From the NCBI GenBank assembly GCA_026388915.1, contig JAPLIW010000549.1:1-14333 (forward strand): a stretch of DNA of 14,333 nt, given 5' to 3'. Positions 6,033-13,107 of this stretch are shown piece by piece (within the stretch, counting starts at the first letter, position 1; each line of letters starts with the position of its first letter). The translations under genes were made by a program, and so were the position numbers. Under the pieces are notes generated by a model. That model saw only the letters and a program-made list of their open reading frames with translations, was not told the DNA's origin and ran no database searches. Source of the stretch: Deltaproteobacteria bacterium (GTDB taxonomy: Bacteria > Desulfobacterota > SM23-61).

Positions 6033-8690
6033 ATGAACAAACCGTTTTTGGGCAGACTTTTTTTGGTTTTCTTCCTGAGCATCCTCCTGGGACCCGGAGA
6101 AGCCCGCGGCCAGGAGATCGTGAAAGTCGGGATCCTTCCCCTGCGGATCTATGCCGCGGAGCGGGAGATGATGAAGGATTGGCCCGCCCGGGTGGTCGGC
6201 GTCCTTTCCGCGGAAATGAAAAAGGACGAACAGATCGTGCTGGTGGAAGAGGAGAAGATCCGGGGGGCCCTGGAAGAGGCCGGGCAGGCCGAAGTGGATG
6301 AGTCCTTGGCCCGGGAAATCGGGAAAAAAGTAGATGCGGATTACATGATCATGGGCTCGATTACCCGGATCAACGGTTCCGTCAGTCTGGATATCCGCGT
6401 CCTCGATGTCCTCCAGAAAGAGGCGACGGCCTCCACCTTCAAAACAGGAAAGGCGCCGGAGGACCTGCTATCTCTTGCGCGTGAGGCGAGCCGGGAAGTC
6501 AACCTGAAGATCCTGAAAAAGGAATCCATTACCAAGGTCCTGATCGAAGGGAATCAGGCCATTGAAGAGAGCGCCATCCGTGCCCAGATCAAGACTCGGG
6601 AGGGAGAGGTATATTCCCCGGCCGTCATCCGGGAGGACCTGAAGGTGCTCCACCAGATGGGATATTTTCAGAATATCAAGGTGGAGAAAAGGGACTGGGG
6701 CCGCGGAAAAGCCGTCGTTTTTGTGGTGGAAGAAAAACCCGTGGTCCGGGAAATCAAGTTTTCCGGAAACAAAAATATCAAGACCAGCGACCTGCTGGAG
6801 GTTGTGGACCTCAAACCCCGGACCGTTTTGAACCTGAATACGGTCAAAGAAAACGTAAATAAAATTCTAAAAAAATACCGGGAGGAAGCCTACTTTTTAG
6901 CTGAAGTCCAGTACGAATTGGAGACTCCCCGGAAAGGAGACGTGGTCGTTCATTTCAAAATCAAGGAAAACGAAAAGGTCCGCATCAAAAAGATCGCTTT
7001 CTCGGGAAATGTCCATTACAGCGATGCGGTCTTGAAGAACCTCCTGCCGGAGACCAAAGAAGCGGGTTTCTTTTCCTGGGTGACCAAGTCTGGGGTGTAC
7101 AAGGAAGAGACCGTGGAGAAGGATACCGACGCCATCATTGCCTTCTACCTGGTGAAGGGCTTTTTGCAGGTGAAGGTCGCCAAGCCGAAAGTCGAGGTGG
7201 ACAAGAGCGGTATCACCGTCACGATTCCGGTGGAAGAGGGGCGGCAATTCAAAGTCGGCCGACTGGACCTCAAGGGGGACCTGATTGCGCCCAAAATGGA
7301 ATTACTCAAAATGGTGCCGATTTACCCGGGAGAGATCTTCAATCGGGAAAAGGTCCAGCAGAGCATCTCCAGCCTCACCGACCGGTACGCGGATCAGGGA
7401 TATGCCTTTGTGGATGTGAGCCCCCAAATAATTCCCCACGATGATCAACCGCTCGTGGACCTGATTTTCGACATCCGCCAGGGGTCCAAGGTCTACTTTG
7501 AGCGCATCAACATCCTGGGAAACACCAAAACCCGGGACAGGGTCATCCGGCGGGACCTGCGGACGGTGGAAGGGGAATTGTACAGCCTGGCGGCATTGAA
7601 GAAAAGCCGGGATAACCTGAACTACCTGGGGTTTTTCAAAGAAGTGGATGTGAGCACCAAAAAGGGGAGCGCGGATGATAAGATGGTGATGAACGTCCGG
7701 GTGGAAGAAGGGCCGACCGGATCGGTCAGCGCGGGAGTCGGCTACAGTTCCATCGACAAACTGGTGGGCCTTTTCTCCATCTCCCAGAATAATCTTTTCG
7801 GCCGGGGTCAGAGGCTGGTTTTGACGAGTCAACTCGGGTCGGTTTCCAGCTACTACAGCCTCAGTTTCACCGAACCTCGGCTCTTCGACAGCCAGATTTT
7901 AGCCGGAGGGGACATCTTCAATACGTGGCGGGATTATGATGATTACTCGGTTAAACGGACCGGAGGGGCTGCCCGTTTCGGATTCCCCCTCTTTGAGGAT
8001 TTTCGGGTGTACACCCAGTACTTGTACGAAGTGGTGGACACCTATAACATCCTCGATACCGCCTCGGATATGCTCAAGAGCCAGGAGGGGATTTCGACCA
8101 CCAGCAGCATTTACCTGGGCCTCCGGCGGGATACCCGGGATCACGCGTTTGATCCGACCAAAGGTTCCGACAACGGGGTCTCGGTCACTTACGCCGGGCG
8201 TTTTTTGGGGGGAAGCAATGACTTTACCAAATACCAAGCCTCCTCCGCCTGGTTCATCACCCCTTTCTGGAACCTCACCTTTTCGGCCCGGGGGTTGATT
8301 GGATATATCGAAGGAGACCCCATTCCCCTGTATGAACGGTTCCGCCTGGGCGGGATCTATTCGCTTCGGGGCTTCAAGGCCTACAGCATCGGGCCCAAGG
8401 CGCCCAACGGAGAGGTGATCGGGGGAGACAAGGAGCTCCTCTTTAATTTTGAAATGCTCTTTCCCATCGCCAAAGAAATCAAGCTCAAGGGTTTAATCTT
8501 TTTCGACGCGGGAAATGCCTGGGATGTGGGAGAAACCTACCGGATGGATGACTTGCGGACCAGCGCGGGCATCGGATTTCGCTGGATGTCTCCTATGGGC
8601 CCCCTGCGCCTGGAATGGGGATACAATATCAAGCCCAAAGAGGGGGAATCGAGGAGCAGCTGGGACTTCACCGTCGGCACCTTCTTCTAA
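6033..8690 (+). CDS. bamA: Outer membrane assembly factor BamA with an extra N-terminal domain
   Basis: Core of the Bam complex, which folds and inserts beta-barrel proteins into the outer membrane. A signal peptide (1-26, likely cleaved after ARG) is followed by an added domain at about 28-160 that begins VKVGILPLRI and resembles TolB-N/CsgG/FlgO-like folds. Five POTRA domains follow, near 167-237, 238-313, 316-402, 408-485 and 489-565, and then a 16-strand-type barrel to 885. The loop-6 motif appears as SLRGF (R779) and the protein ends in Phe, as outer-membrane barrels do. At 885 residues it is longer than the about 810 of E. coli; the extra N-terminal domain more than accounts for the difference. 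The 106-base gap after lolD holds only small inverted repeats such as CCTG/CAGG at 5999-6010. No well-spaced Shine-Dalgarno precedes the ATG; AGGA (6013-6016) is 16 bases away and could pair with TCCT (6027-6030). Confidence 0.96.
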   Translation: MNKPFLGRLFLVFFLSILLGPGEARGQEIVKVGILPLRIYAAEREMMKDWPARVVGVLSAEMKKDEQIVLVEEEKIRGALEEAGQAEVDESLAREIGKKVDADYMIMGSITRINGSVSLDIRVLDVLQKEATASTFKTGKAPEDLLSLAREASREVNLKILKKESITKVLIEGNQAIEESAIRAQIKTREGEVYSPAVIREDLKVLHQMGYFQNIKVEKRDWGRGKAVVFVVEEKPVVREIKFSGNKNIKTSDLLEVVDLKPRTVLNLNTVKENVNKILKKYREEAYFLAEVQYELETPRKGDVVVHFKIKENEKVRIKKIAFSGNVHYSDAVLKNLLPETKEAGFFSWVTKSGVYKEETVEKDTDAIIAFYLVKGFLQVKVAKPKVEVDKSGITVTIPVEEGRQFKVGRLDLKGDLIAPKMELLKMVPIYPGEIFNREKVQQSISSLTDRYADQGYAFVDVSPQIIPHDDQPLVDLIFDIRQGSKVYFERINILGNTKTRDRVIRRDLRTVEGELYSLAALKKSRDNLNYLGFFKEVDVSTKKGSADDKMVMNVRVEEGPTGSVSAGVGYSSIDKLVGLFSISQNNLFGRGQRLVLTSQLGSVSSYYSLSFTEPRLFDSQILAGGDIFNTWRDYDDYSVKRTGGAARFGFPLFEDFRVYTQYLYEVVDTYNILDTASDMLKSQEGISTTSSIYLGLRRDTRDHAFDPTKGSDNGVSVTYAGRFLGGSNDFTKYQASSAWFITPFWNLTFSARGLIGYIEGDPIPLYERFRLGGIYSLRGFKAYSIGPKAPNGEVIGGDKELLFNFEMLFPIAKEIKLKGLIFFDAGNAWDVGETYRMDDLRTSAGIGFRWMSPMGPLRLEWGYNIKPKEGESRSSWDFTVGTFF

Positions 8691-8691
8691 A

Positions 8692-8721
8692 TTACCAATC
8701 GCGGAAGGTTTGGGGTAAAAT
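8692..8721 (+). promoter_or_regulatory. Weak internal promoter candidate upstream of skp
   Basis: TTACCA at 8692-8697 is followed after 18 bases by TAAAAT at 8716-8721 (five of six matches to TATAAT), in the 80-base gap between bamA and skp. The -35 matches only four of six positions. It could give skp and the lpx genes additional transcription, but chance occurrence is quite possible. Confidence 0.22.
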
Positions 8722-8758
8722 AGGATGATCCTCTTGGATGGGGGATCAATTCATTTCC

Positions 8759-8764
8759 AAGGAG
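8759..8764 (+). promoter_or_regulatory. Shine-Dalgarno of skp
   Basis: AAGGAG sits six bases before the ATG at 8771. This fixes that codon as the start rather than the in-frame ATG at 8738, because the later start also places a signal peptide directly at the N-terminus. Confidence 0.85.
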
Positions 8765-8770
8765 AAAAGA

Positions 8771-9298
8771 ATGAAAAAAACGGGGGTTTGGATTTTTTGC
8801 GGGGCTGTGATCCTGGCCTGGACCGCAGGGGCTTGGGGCGCCGATCCATTGACGATCGGGTACGTGGATATGCAGCGGGCTCTCAATCAGTGTGTGACCG
8901 GCCAGGAGGCCAAGAAGGCCATCACCGCCGAAGTGGAAAAGATGCAAAAGGCCCTGGAGGGCAGGCAGAAGGAGCTGAAAAAACTCCAGGAGGATCTGGA
9001 GAAGCGCGGGGCGGTCATGAACGAGAGCGTCCGCCGGGAGAAAGACAAGGAATACCAAGCCAAATTGCGAGACGTGCAGCGGATGCAGAGAGATTTCGAA
9101 GAAGATGTCCGGAGGAAAGATCGCGAATTGACCGATAAGGTCCTGCGGGATCTGGCGGGAATCGTGCAAAAGATCGGCGAAGAGGGAAAATATTCGGTCA
9201 TCCTGGAGGGGAATCAACCCTCCATTATCTATATCTCCAAAGGCCTGGATCTGACCGAGGAAGTCATCAAACGGGCTAACACCCCGAAATCCAAATGA
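8771..9298 (+). CDS. skp: Periplasmic chaperone Skp/OmpH
   Basis: Holds unfolded outer-membrane proteins in the periplasm and passes them to BamA. From the ATG at 8771 the protein is 175 residues. A signal peptide occupies about residues 1-23 (MKK, then a hydrophobic run ending AGAWGA). The mature part begins with the family hallmark IGYVDMQRALNQ. A long charged helical region (about 45-130, with repeated EKMQKALEGRQKELKKLQ-type heptads) forms the coiled-coil tentacles. The C-terminal part contains YSVILEGNQPSIIYISKGLDLT, typical of OmpH. An in-frame ATG 33 bases upstream (8738) would bury the signal peptide and is rejected. Its stop overlaps an in-frame ATG of lpxD (9295) in an ATGA, so tight coupling with lpxD is likely. 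Position next to bamA fits its role. Confidence 0.94.
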   Translation: MKKTGVWIFCGAVILAWTAGAWGADPLTIGYVDMQRALNQCVTGQEAKKAITAEVEKMQKALEGRQKELKKLQEDLEKRGAVMNESVRREKDKEYQAKLRDVQRMQRDFEEDVRRKDRELTDKVLRDLAGIVQKIGEEGKYSVILEGNQPSIIYISKGLDLTEEVIKRANTPKSK

Positions 9299-9318
9299 AG
9301 CCGGGGTATGGGGAAAGA

Positions 9319-10368
9319 ATGAAAGCCCAAGCAACGCTGGGAGAGCTGGCGGTCCTGGTGGGGGGAAAAGTAGAGGGGGATGGCTCGCTTCCCATCCGGG
9401 GAATCGCCAGCCTGGAGGAGGCCGGAGAGGGGGAGATCACCTTTGTGGCCGAGATCAAACACAGCCGCCGCCTGGAAAAGACCCGGGCTTCGGCGGCGAT
9501 CGTGCCGGCAAACCTGCCCTCCTTTCCCAAACCGCTGATCCGGACCCTCAATCCCTACCTGGCTTACGCCAAAGTGCAGGCTTTTTTTCAACAGAAGCCC
9601 TTCTCGCCCCGCGGAGTGGATTCCCGGGCCTTCATCGGCGGGGGAGTGAAAATCGGCCGGGAAGTCTCCATTTACCCCTTTGTCCACGTGGGAAAGGGAA
9701 GCGAAATCGGGGACCGGGCGGTTCTCTATCCCGGGGTTTACCTGGGGGAATCGGTGCGGGTGGGAGAGGGATCCGTCCTTTACCCCAACGTGGTGGTCAT
9801 GGACTGCTGCGTCGTGGGAAAAAGAGTCATCCTCCACCCGGGGACGGTGATCGGGAGCGACGGTTTCGGGTTCGCCCGGGACGGGGCAAAATTCGTGAAG
9901 ATTCCCCAGGTGGGAATCGTGGTCATCGAGGACGACGTGGAGATCGGGGCCAACTGCGCCGTGGACCGGGCGGCCATGGGGAAGACCTGGATCAAACGGG
10001 GGGTCAAGACGGATAATCTGATCCAGATCGGCCACAATGTGACCGTGGGGGAAGATACGGTCATCGTGGCTCAGGTGGGAATCGCCGGGAGCACGGAAAT
10101 CGGGAACCGGGTGGCCCTGGGAGGACAGGTGGGTGTGGTCGGGCATATCAAGATCGGAGACGGGGCTATGATCGGGGCCCAGGCAGGGGTGGGGCAGGAT
10201 GTGGCTCCGGGCCAAATCCTTTCCGGGAGCCCAGCCTTTCCCCACCGAGAATGGTTGCGAGCCCAGGCCGCCTTCCAGAAACTTCCCGAGATGAAAAGGA
10301 TTCTGGCCGACCTGGAAAAAAGAATGAAGCAAATCGAAGAAGCGATCAGCAAAAAAGACGAGAGCTGA
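9319..10368 (+). CDS. lpxD: UDP-3-O-acylglucosamine N-acyltransferase LpxD
   Basis: Third step of lipid A synthesis: transfers an R-3-hydroxyacyl chain from ACP to the 2-amino group of UDP-3-O-acyl-glucosamine. From the ATG at 9319 the protein has 349 residues. The N-terminal uridine-binding domain (about 1-98) starts ATLGELAVLVGGKVEGDG. A left-handed beta-helix of hexapeptide repeats (about 99-300) follows, then a C-terminal helix (310-349). The catalytic His of QIGHN falls at residue 239, the same number as in E. coli LpxD. An in-frame ATG at 9295 overlaps the skp stop and would add eight residues; I prefer 9319 because it gives the family's usual N-terminus and has GGGGA a few bases upstream. 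The stop codon lies inside the first 7-mer of the following repeat array. The fabZ gene that often comes next is absent. Confidence 0.95.
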   Translation: MKAQATLGELAVLVGGKVEGDGSLPIRGIASLEEAGEGEITFVAEIKHSRRLEKTRASAAIVPANLPSFPKPLIRTLNPYLAYAKVQAFFQQKPFSPRGVDSRAFIGGGVKIGREVSIYPFVHVGKGSEIGDRAVLYPGVYLGESVRVGEGSVLYPNVVVMDCCVVGKRVILHPGTVIGSDGFGFARDGAKFVKIPQVGIVVIEDDVEIGANCAVDRAAMGKTWIKRGVKTDNLIQIGHNVTVGEDTVIVAQVGIAGSTEIGNRVALGGQVGVVGHIKIGDGAMIGAQAGVGQDVAPGQILSGSPAFPHREWLRAQAAFQKLPEMKRILADLEKRMKQIEEAISKKDES

Positions 10369-10436
10369 TAGCTCATAGCTCATGGCTCATAGCAAAAGAT
10401 TTATTGCAATCAGCTATGAGCTTTGAGCTATGAGCT
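10363..10436. repeat. Heptamer-array hairpin element 2 (lpxD-lpxA gap)
   Basis: The left arm is AGCTGAT, AGCTCAT, AGCTCAT, GGCTCAT, AGC (10363-10393). The spacer at 10394-10411 begins AAAAGATTTATTG. The right arm is AGCTATG, AGCTTTG, AGCTATG, AGCT (10412-10436). Positions 10370-10393 pair with 10413-10436 at 22 of 24 bases around a 19-base loop, a very stable stem in RNA or single-stranded DNA. The lpxD stop (10366-10368) is inside the first unit. ATTTT follows the stem, too short a T-run for a clear terminator. The lpxA Shine-Dalgarno begins seven bases after the stem. Confidence 0.9.
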
Positions 10437-10442
10437 ATTTTG

Positions 10443-10448
10443 AAGGAG
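10443..10448 (+). promoter_or_regulatory. Shine-Dalgarno of lpxA, placing the start at TTG 10455
   Basis: AAGGAG lies six bases before the TTG at 10455. An upstream in-frame TTG at 10440 overlaps this site and cannot use it. The 10455 start yields MEIHPAAIVHPKA, the standard LpxA beginning. Confidence 0.8.
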
Positions 10449-10454
10449 ACTGAT

Positions 10455-11228
10455 TTGGAAATTCATCCCGCCGCCATTGTTCATCCGAAAGCTCAAATCG
10501 GCCCGGGCGTTAAAATCGGAGCATACACTATCGTAGGGGAGAATGTCCAGATCGGGAGAGATACGATTCTCGATTCCCATGTGGTCGCCGACGGGTGGAC
10601 GAAAATCGGGGAGCGGTGCCATCTCTTTCCCTTTGTATCCGTGGGCGCGGCCCCTCAGGCGATACGATACCGGGGCGAGCCCACCCGTTTGACCATCGGC
10701 AGCGATAACCTGATTCGCGAATTTGTGACCATCAACCGGGCCACGGTCGAAGGAGGGGGAGAGACCGTTTTGGGAAGCAACAATTTCATCATGGCCTATT
10801 CCCATATCGCCCACGACTGCAAAATCGGAAACCAGGTCATCATGGCCAACAACTCGACTCTGGCAGGGCACATTTTGGTGGAGGACTTCGCCATCGTGGG
10901 AGGGTTGGTGGCCATCCACCAGTTCGCCCGGGTGGGGTGCTATTCGATCATCGGGGGGGCCTCCGGAATTCCCCAGGATATCCCCCCCTACACCGTTGCC
11001 GCGGGAAACCGGGCGCGCCTCTACGGCCTGAACCTGGTGGGCCTTAAGCGGCACAAGTTTCCCGTGGCAACGGTCTCGGCCCTTAAACAGGCCTACCGGA
11101 TCCTTTTCCGCTCCCACTTGACTTTGCACAAGGCCATGGATCGGGTGGAAAAAGAAGTCCCGGATCTCCCGGAGATCCGGCATCTCATCGAATTCCTGAA
11201 GAACTCGAAGCGGGGTGTCTGCCGATGA
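10455..11228 (+). CDS. lpxA: UDP-N-acetylglucosamine acyltransferase LpxA
   Basis: First step of lipid A synthesis: puts an R-3-hydroxyacyl chain from ACP on position 3 of UDP-GlcNAc. The 257-residue product has hexapeptide beta-helix repeats from residue 3 to about 185 and a C-terminal helical domain ending in the usual RGV tail. The catalytic His is H120 in SHIAHD (E. coli H125). The chain-length position equivalent to E. coli G173 is Gly (G168), which by the published G173/M169 rule suggests room for a C14-type chain. In the sugar-side pocket, E. coli Q73-D74-L75-K76 reads Q68-A69-I70-R71, so the normally conserved Asp and Lys are replaced. The start is TTG at 10455, chosen from the Shine-Dalgarno at 10443-10448. 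The stop overlaps the lpxI start in an ATGA. Identification is firm; the acceptor sugar is open because of the pocket change. Confidence 0.95.
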   Translation: MEIHPAAIVHPKAQIGPGVKIGAYTIVGENVQIGRDTILDSHVVADGWTKIGERCHLFPFVSVGAAPQAIRYRGEPTRLTIGSDNLIREFVTINRATVEGGGETVLGSNNFIMAYSHIAHDCKIGNQVIMANNSTLAGHILVEDFAIVGGLVAIHQFARVGCYSIIGGASGIPQDIPPYTVAAGNRARLYGLNLVGLKRHKFPVATVSALKQAYRILFRSHLTLHKAMDRVEKEVPDLPEIRHLIEFLKNSKRGVCR

Positions 11229-12028
11229 AAGAGGCCATCGGGCTGATTGCCGGAGACGGAAATCTTCCGCTCCTTCTGGCCGCGGCCGTTCGAGCCCGCG
11301 GCCATTCGGTCGTGGCCATCGGACACCGGGGATTGACCCGGGACGAATTGGGCGCCGCCGTCGATACGCTCCGCTGGGTGAATATCGGTGAACTGGGAGG
11401 AATGATCGAGGGATTAAAGGAGGGGGGAGTCAGACGGGCCCTTTTTATCGGCGGAGTCTCCAAGACCCATTTTTTTTCCCAGGCCAGCCCCGATGAAAGA
11501 GCGTTGCGGGTCCTCCTGCGGTTGAAGGATAAAAAGGATGATGCCATTCTCCGAGCCTTGGCCGAGGAGCTGGAGGGGGAGGGGATCCGGGTGATCAGTC
11601 CGGTGCCTTTCCTGAAACCGGCCATGGCCGAAAAGGGCTGCTGGACCGAACGGAAACCGACGGAACGGGAGGAAAAGGACATCGCCTTCGGCTGGAAGAT
11701 GGCCAAAAGAATCGGGCGGCTGGATATCGGCCAGTGCGTGGTGGTGAAAGAACAGATGGTGCTGGCGGTGGAGGCCGTGGAGGGAACGGATGAGGCCATC
11801 CGCCGGGGCGGTCGGCTGGGCAAAGGGGACGTGACGGTCATCAAGGTGTGCAAGCCCAACCAGGACCCCCGGCTGGACCTCCCGGTCGTCGGGTCCACGA
11901 CAGTGGAGACGCTGGCGGAGGCCGGGGCTACGGCCCTGGTGGTGGAGGCGGGAAAGACCATTGTGGCGGACAAAGGGGAAGTCATTCCCCTGGCGAATGA
12001 AAAGGGGATATGCCTCATCGGGATGTAA
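11225..12028 (+). CDS. lpxI: UDP-2,3-diacylglucosamine pyrophosphatase LpxI (former DUF1009)
   Basis: Hydrolyses UDP-2,3-diacylglucosamine to lipid X (2,3-diacylglucosamine-1-phosphate) and UMP at the membrane surface. It replaces the unrelated LpxH of Enterobacteria; no lpxH is in the window. The 267-residue product shows LpxI landmarks in order: N-terminal AIGLIAGDGNLPLLLA, NIGELGGMIEGLK near 53-65, LFIGGVSK near 73-80, ERKPTEREEKDIAFGWKMAK near 142-161, IGRLDIGQCVVVK, AVEAVEGTDEAI near 181-192, and C-terminal KPNQDPRLDLPVVG (210-223), whose acidic residues match the conserved catalytic-domain segment. The ATG overlaps the lpxA stop by four bases, so translation is probably coupled. Its own end overlaps the next gene by 19 bases. 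Length and motifs are complete. Confidence 0.95.
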   Translation: MKEAIGLIAGDGNLPLLLAAAVRARGHSVVAIGHRGLTRDELGAAVDTLRWVNIGELGGMIEGLKEGGVRRALFIGGVSKTHFFSQASPDERALRVLLRLKDKKDDAILRALAEELEGEGIRVISPVPFLKPAMAEKGCWTERKPTEREEKDIAFGWKMAKRIGRLDIGQCVVVKEQMVLAVEAVEGTDEAIRRGGRLGKGDVTVIKVCKPNQDPRLDLPVVGSTTVETLAEAGATALVVEAGKTIVADKGEVIPLANEKGICLIGM

Positions 12029-13107
12029 AAAGCCGGAAGAGAGCGGCGGGACATAGACTTCGGGTGGGGGTCGTGGGGGTCGGCTATCTGGGAAAGTTTC
12101 ATGCCCAGAAATATTCCCTGATCCCCGAAGCGGAACTCATCGGATTGGCCGATGTGGCCCCCCGGAAGGCCGAAGAGTGGGCGGAGAAACTCCGAACCGC
12201 GGCTTTTTCGGACCACCGGGACCTCCTGGGAAAGGTGGATGCGGTGAGTGTGGTGGTGCCCACCGACCGGCACTATTCGGTGGCCCGGGACTTTCTGGAG
12301 GGCGGCTGCGACGTGCTGGTGGAAAAGCCCGTGACCGCCACGATCCGGGAGGCCGATGAACTGATCGCTCTGGCGCGGAAGCACGGACGGATCCTTCAGG
12401 TCGGCCATCTGGAAAGGTTCAACCCCGCAGTGCTTGCGGCGCGGGAAAAGATTCGGGCTCCCATCTTCATCGAGTCGCATCGGCTCACTCCTTTCCGGGG
12501 GCGGGGGACCGAGGTGGACGTAGTCCTGGACCTGATGATCCACGACCTGGACATCATCCTGAGTTTCGTCCGCTCCCCGGTGAAGAAGATCCATGCCGTG
12601 GGAATTCCCGTGCTCACGGACAAAGTGGACATTGCCAACACCCGGGTGGAATTCGAGGGGGGTTGCGTGGCCAACATCACCGCCAGCCGCATCTCCTTCG
12701 AGGACCGACGGCGCATCCGCATCTTTCAGCCGGATACCTACCTGACCCTGGATTACGCCTCCAAGGAGATCACCCTATACCACCGCACCTTCAGCGCCGA
12801 GAATCAGAGGTTCCAGCTCTCGGCCGAGCAGATCGAGGTGGAGCCCGGGGACACTTTGGAGAATGAGATCCGTTCTTTCGTTCTTACCTGCCTGAACCGG
12901 ACTCCCCCGGCCGTGACCGGGGAAGACGGACGGAATGCCCTGGCCGTGGCTATGCGGATCAGCGAGCAGATCCAGGAGAACATCAAAAAGATCCCCTCCA
13001 TCGCCGCTTATTACGGGGTCCAAGAAGGCTTCCCGGAACTTCGGTTCCAAGGGATGGGGGGTCGAAGAAAGACGAATCCTTGTCGGCGGGAAAGAAAGAC
13101 ATCCTGA
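12010..13107 (+). CDS. Gfo/Idh/MocA-family NAD(P)-dependent oxidoreductase, GnnA-like by position
   Basis: A 365-residue sugar(-nucleotide) dehydrogenase of the Gfo/Idh/MocA family. A Rossmann domain (about 17-135) carries the dinucleotide motif VGVGYLG (22-28), the EKP motif at 105-107 with its conserved lysine, and VGHLERFNPAV. The C-terminal substrate domain has D174, H178 and D181 in the DxxxHxxD arrangement typical of the family active site. It overlaps lpxI by 19 bases and lpxB by 28, so it belongs to the lipid A pathway by context. Acidithiobacillus GnnA, of the same family and also near lpxA/lpxB, oxidises the 3-position of UDP-GlcNAc for later amination by GnnB. No GnnB-type aminotransferase is in this window, so the substrate is not settled. 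The ATG at 12010 has GGGG only two bases away; an internal GTG at 12064 is an alternative start. The last 12 or so residues form a basic tail created by the overlap. Confidence 0.88.
   Translation: MPHRDVKSRKRAAGHRLRVGVVGVGYLGKFHAQKYSLIPEAELIGLADVAPRKAEEWAEKLRTAAFSDHRDLLGKVDAVSVVVPTDRHYSVARDFLEGGCDVLVEKPVTATIREADELIALARKHGRILQVGHLERFNPAVLAAREKIRAPIFIESHRLTPFRGRGTEVDVVLDLMIHDLDIILSFVRSPVKKIHAVGIPVLTDKVDIANTRVEFEGGCVANITASRISFEDRRRIRIFQPDTYLTLDYASKEITLYHRTFSAENQRFQLSAEQIEVEPGDTLENEIRSFVLTCLNRTPPAVTGEDGRNALAVAMRISEQIQENIKKIPSIAAYYGVQEGFPELRFQGMGGRRKTNPCRRERKTS

Noticed and set aside
5960..6301. Plus-strand 113-codon open frame overlapping the start of bamA
   Set aside because: It runs out of frame through the BamA signal peptide and N-terminal domain, and has no motif or ribosome-binding site.
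8738..8770. Upstream ATG start for skp
   Set aside because: It would place 11 residues before the signal peptide, while ATG 8771 has an ideally spaced AAGGAG.
9229..10383. 384-codon minus-strand open frame opposite lpxD
   Set aside because: Antisense to LpxD hexapeptide repeats. Its His/Pro/Asp/Gly-rich repetitive translation mirrors the codon pattern of those repeats.
10363..10436. CRISPR array
   Set aside because: Repeats are 7 bases, directly adjacent without unique spacers, and inverted between the two arms. No cas gene is present.
11185..12594. 469-codon minus-strand open frame opposite lpxI and the oxidoreductase
   Set aside because: It is antisense to two genes with clear family motifs. 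Its translation is Ser/Arg/Pro-rich without motifs, a usual shadow in GC-rich coding DNA.
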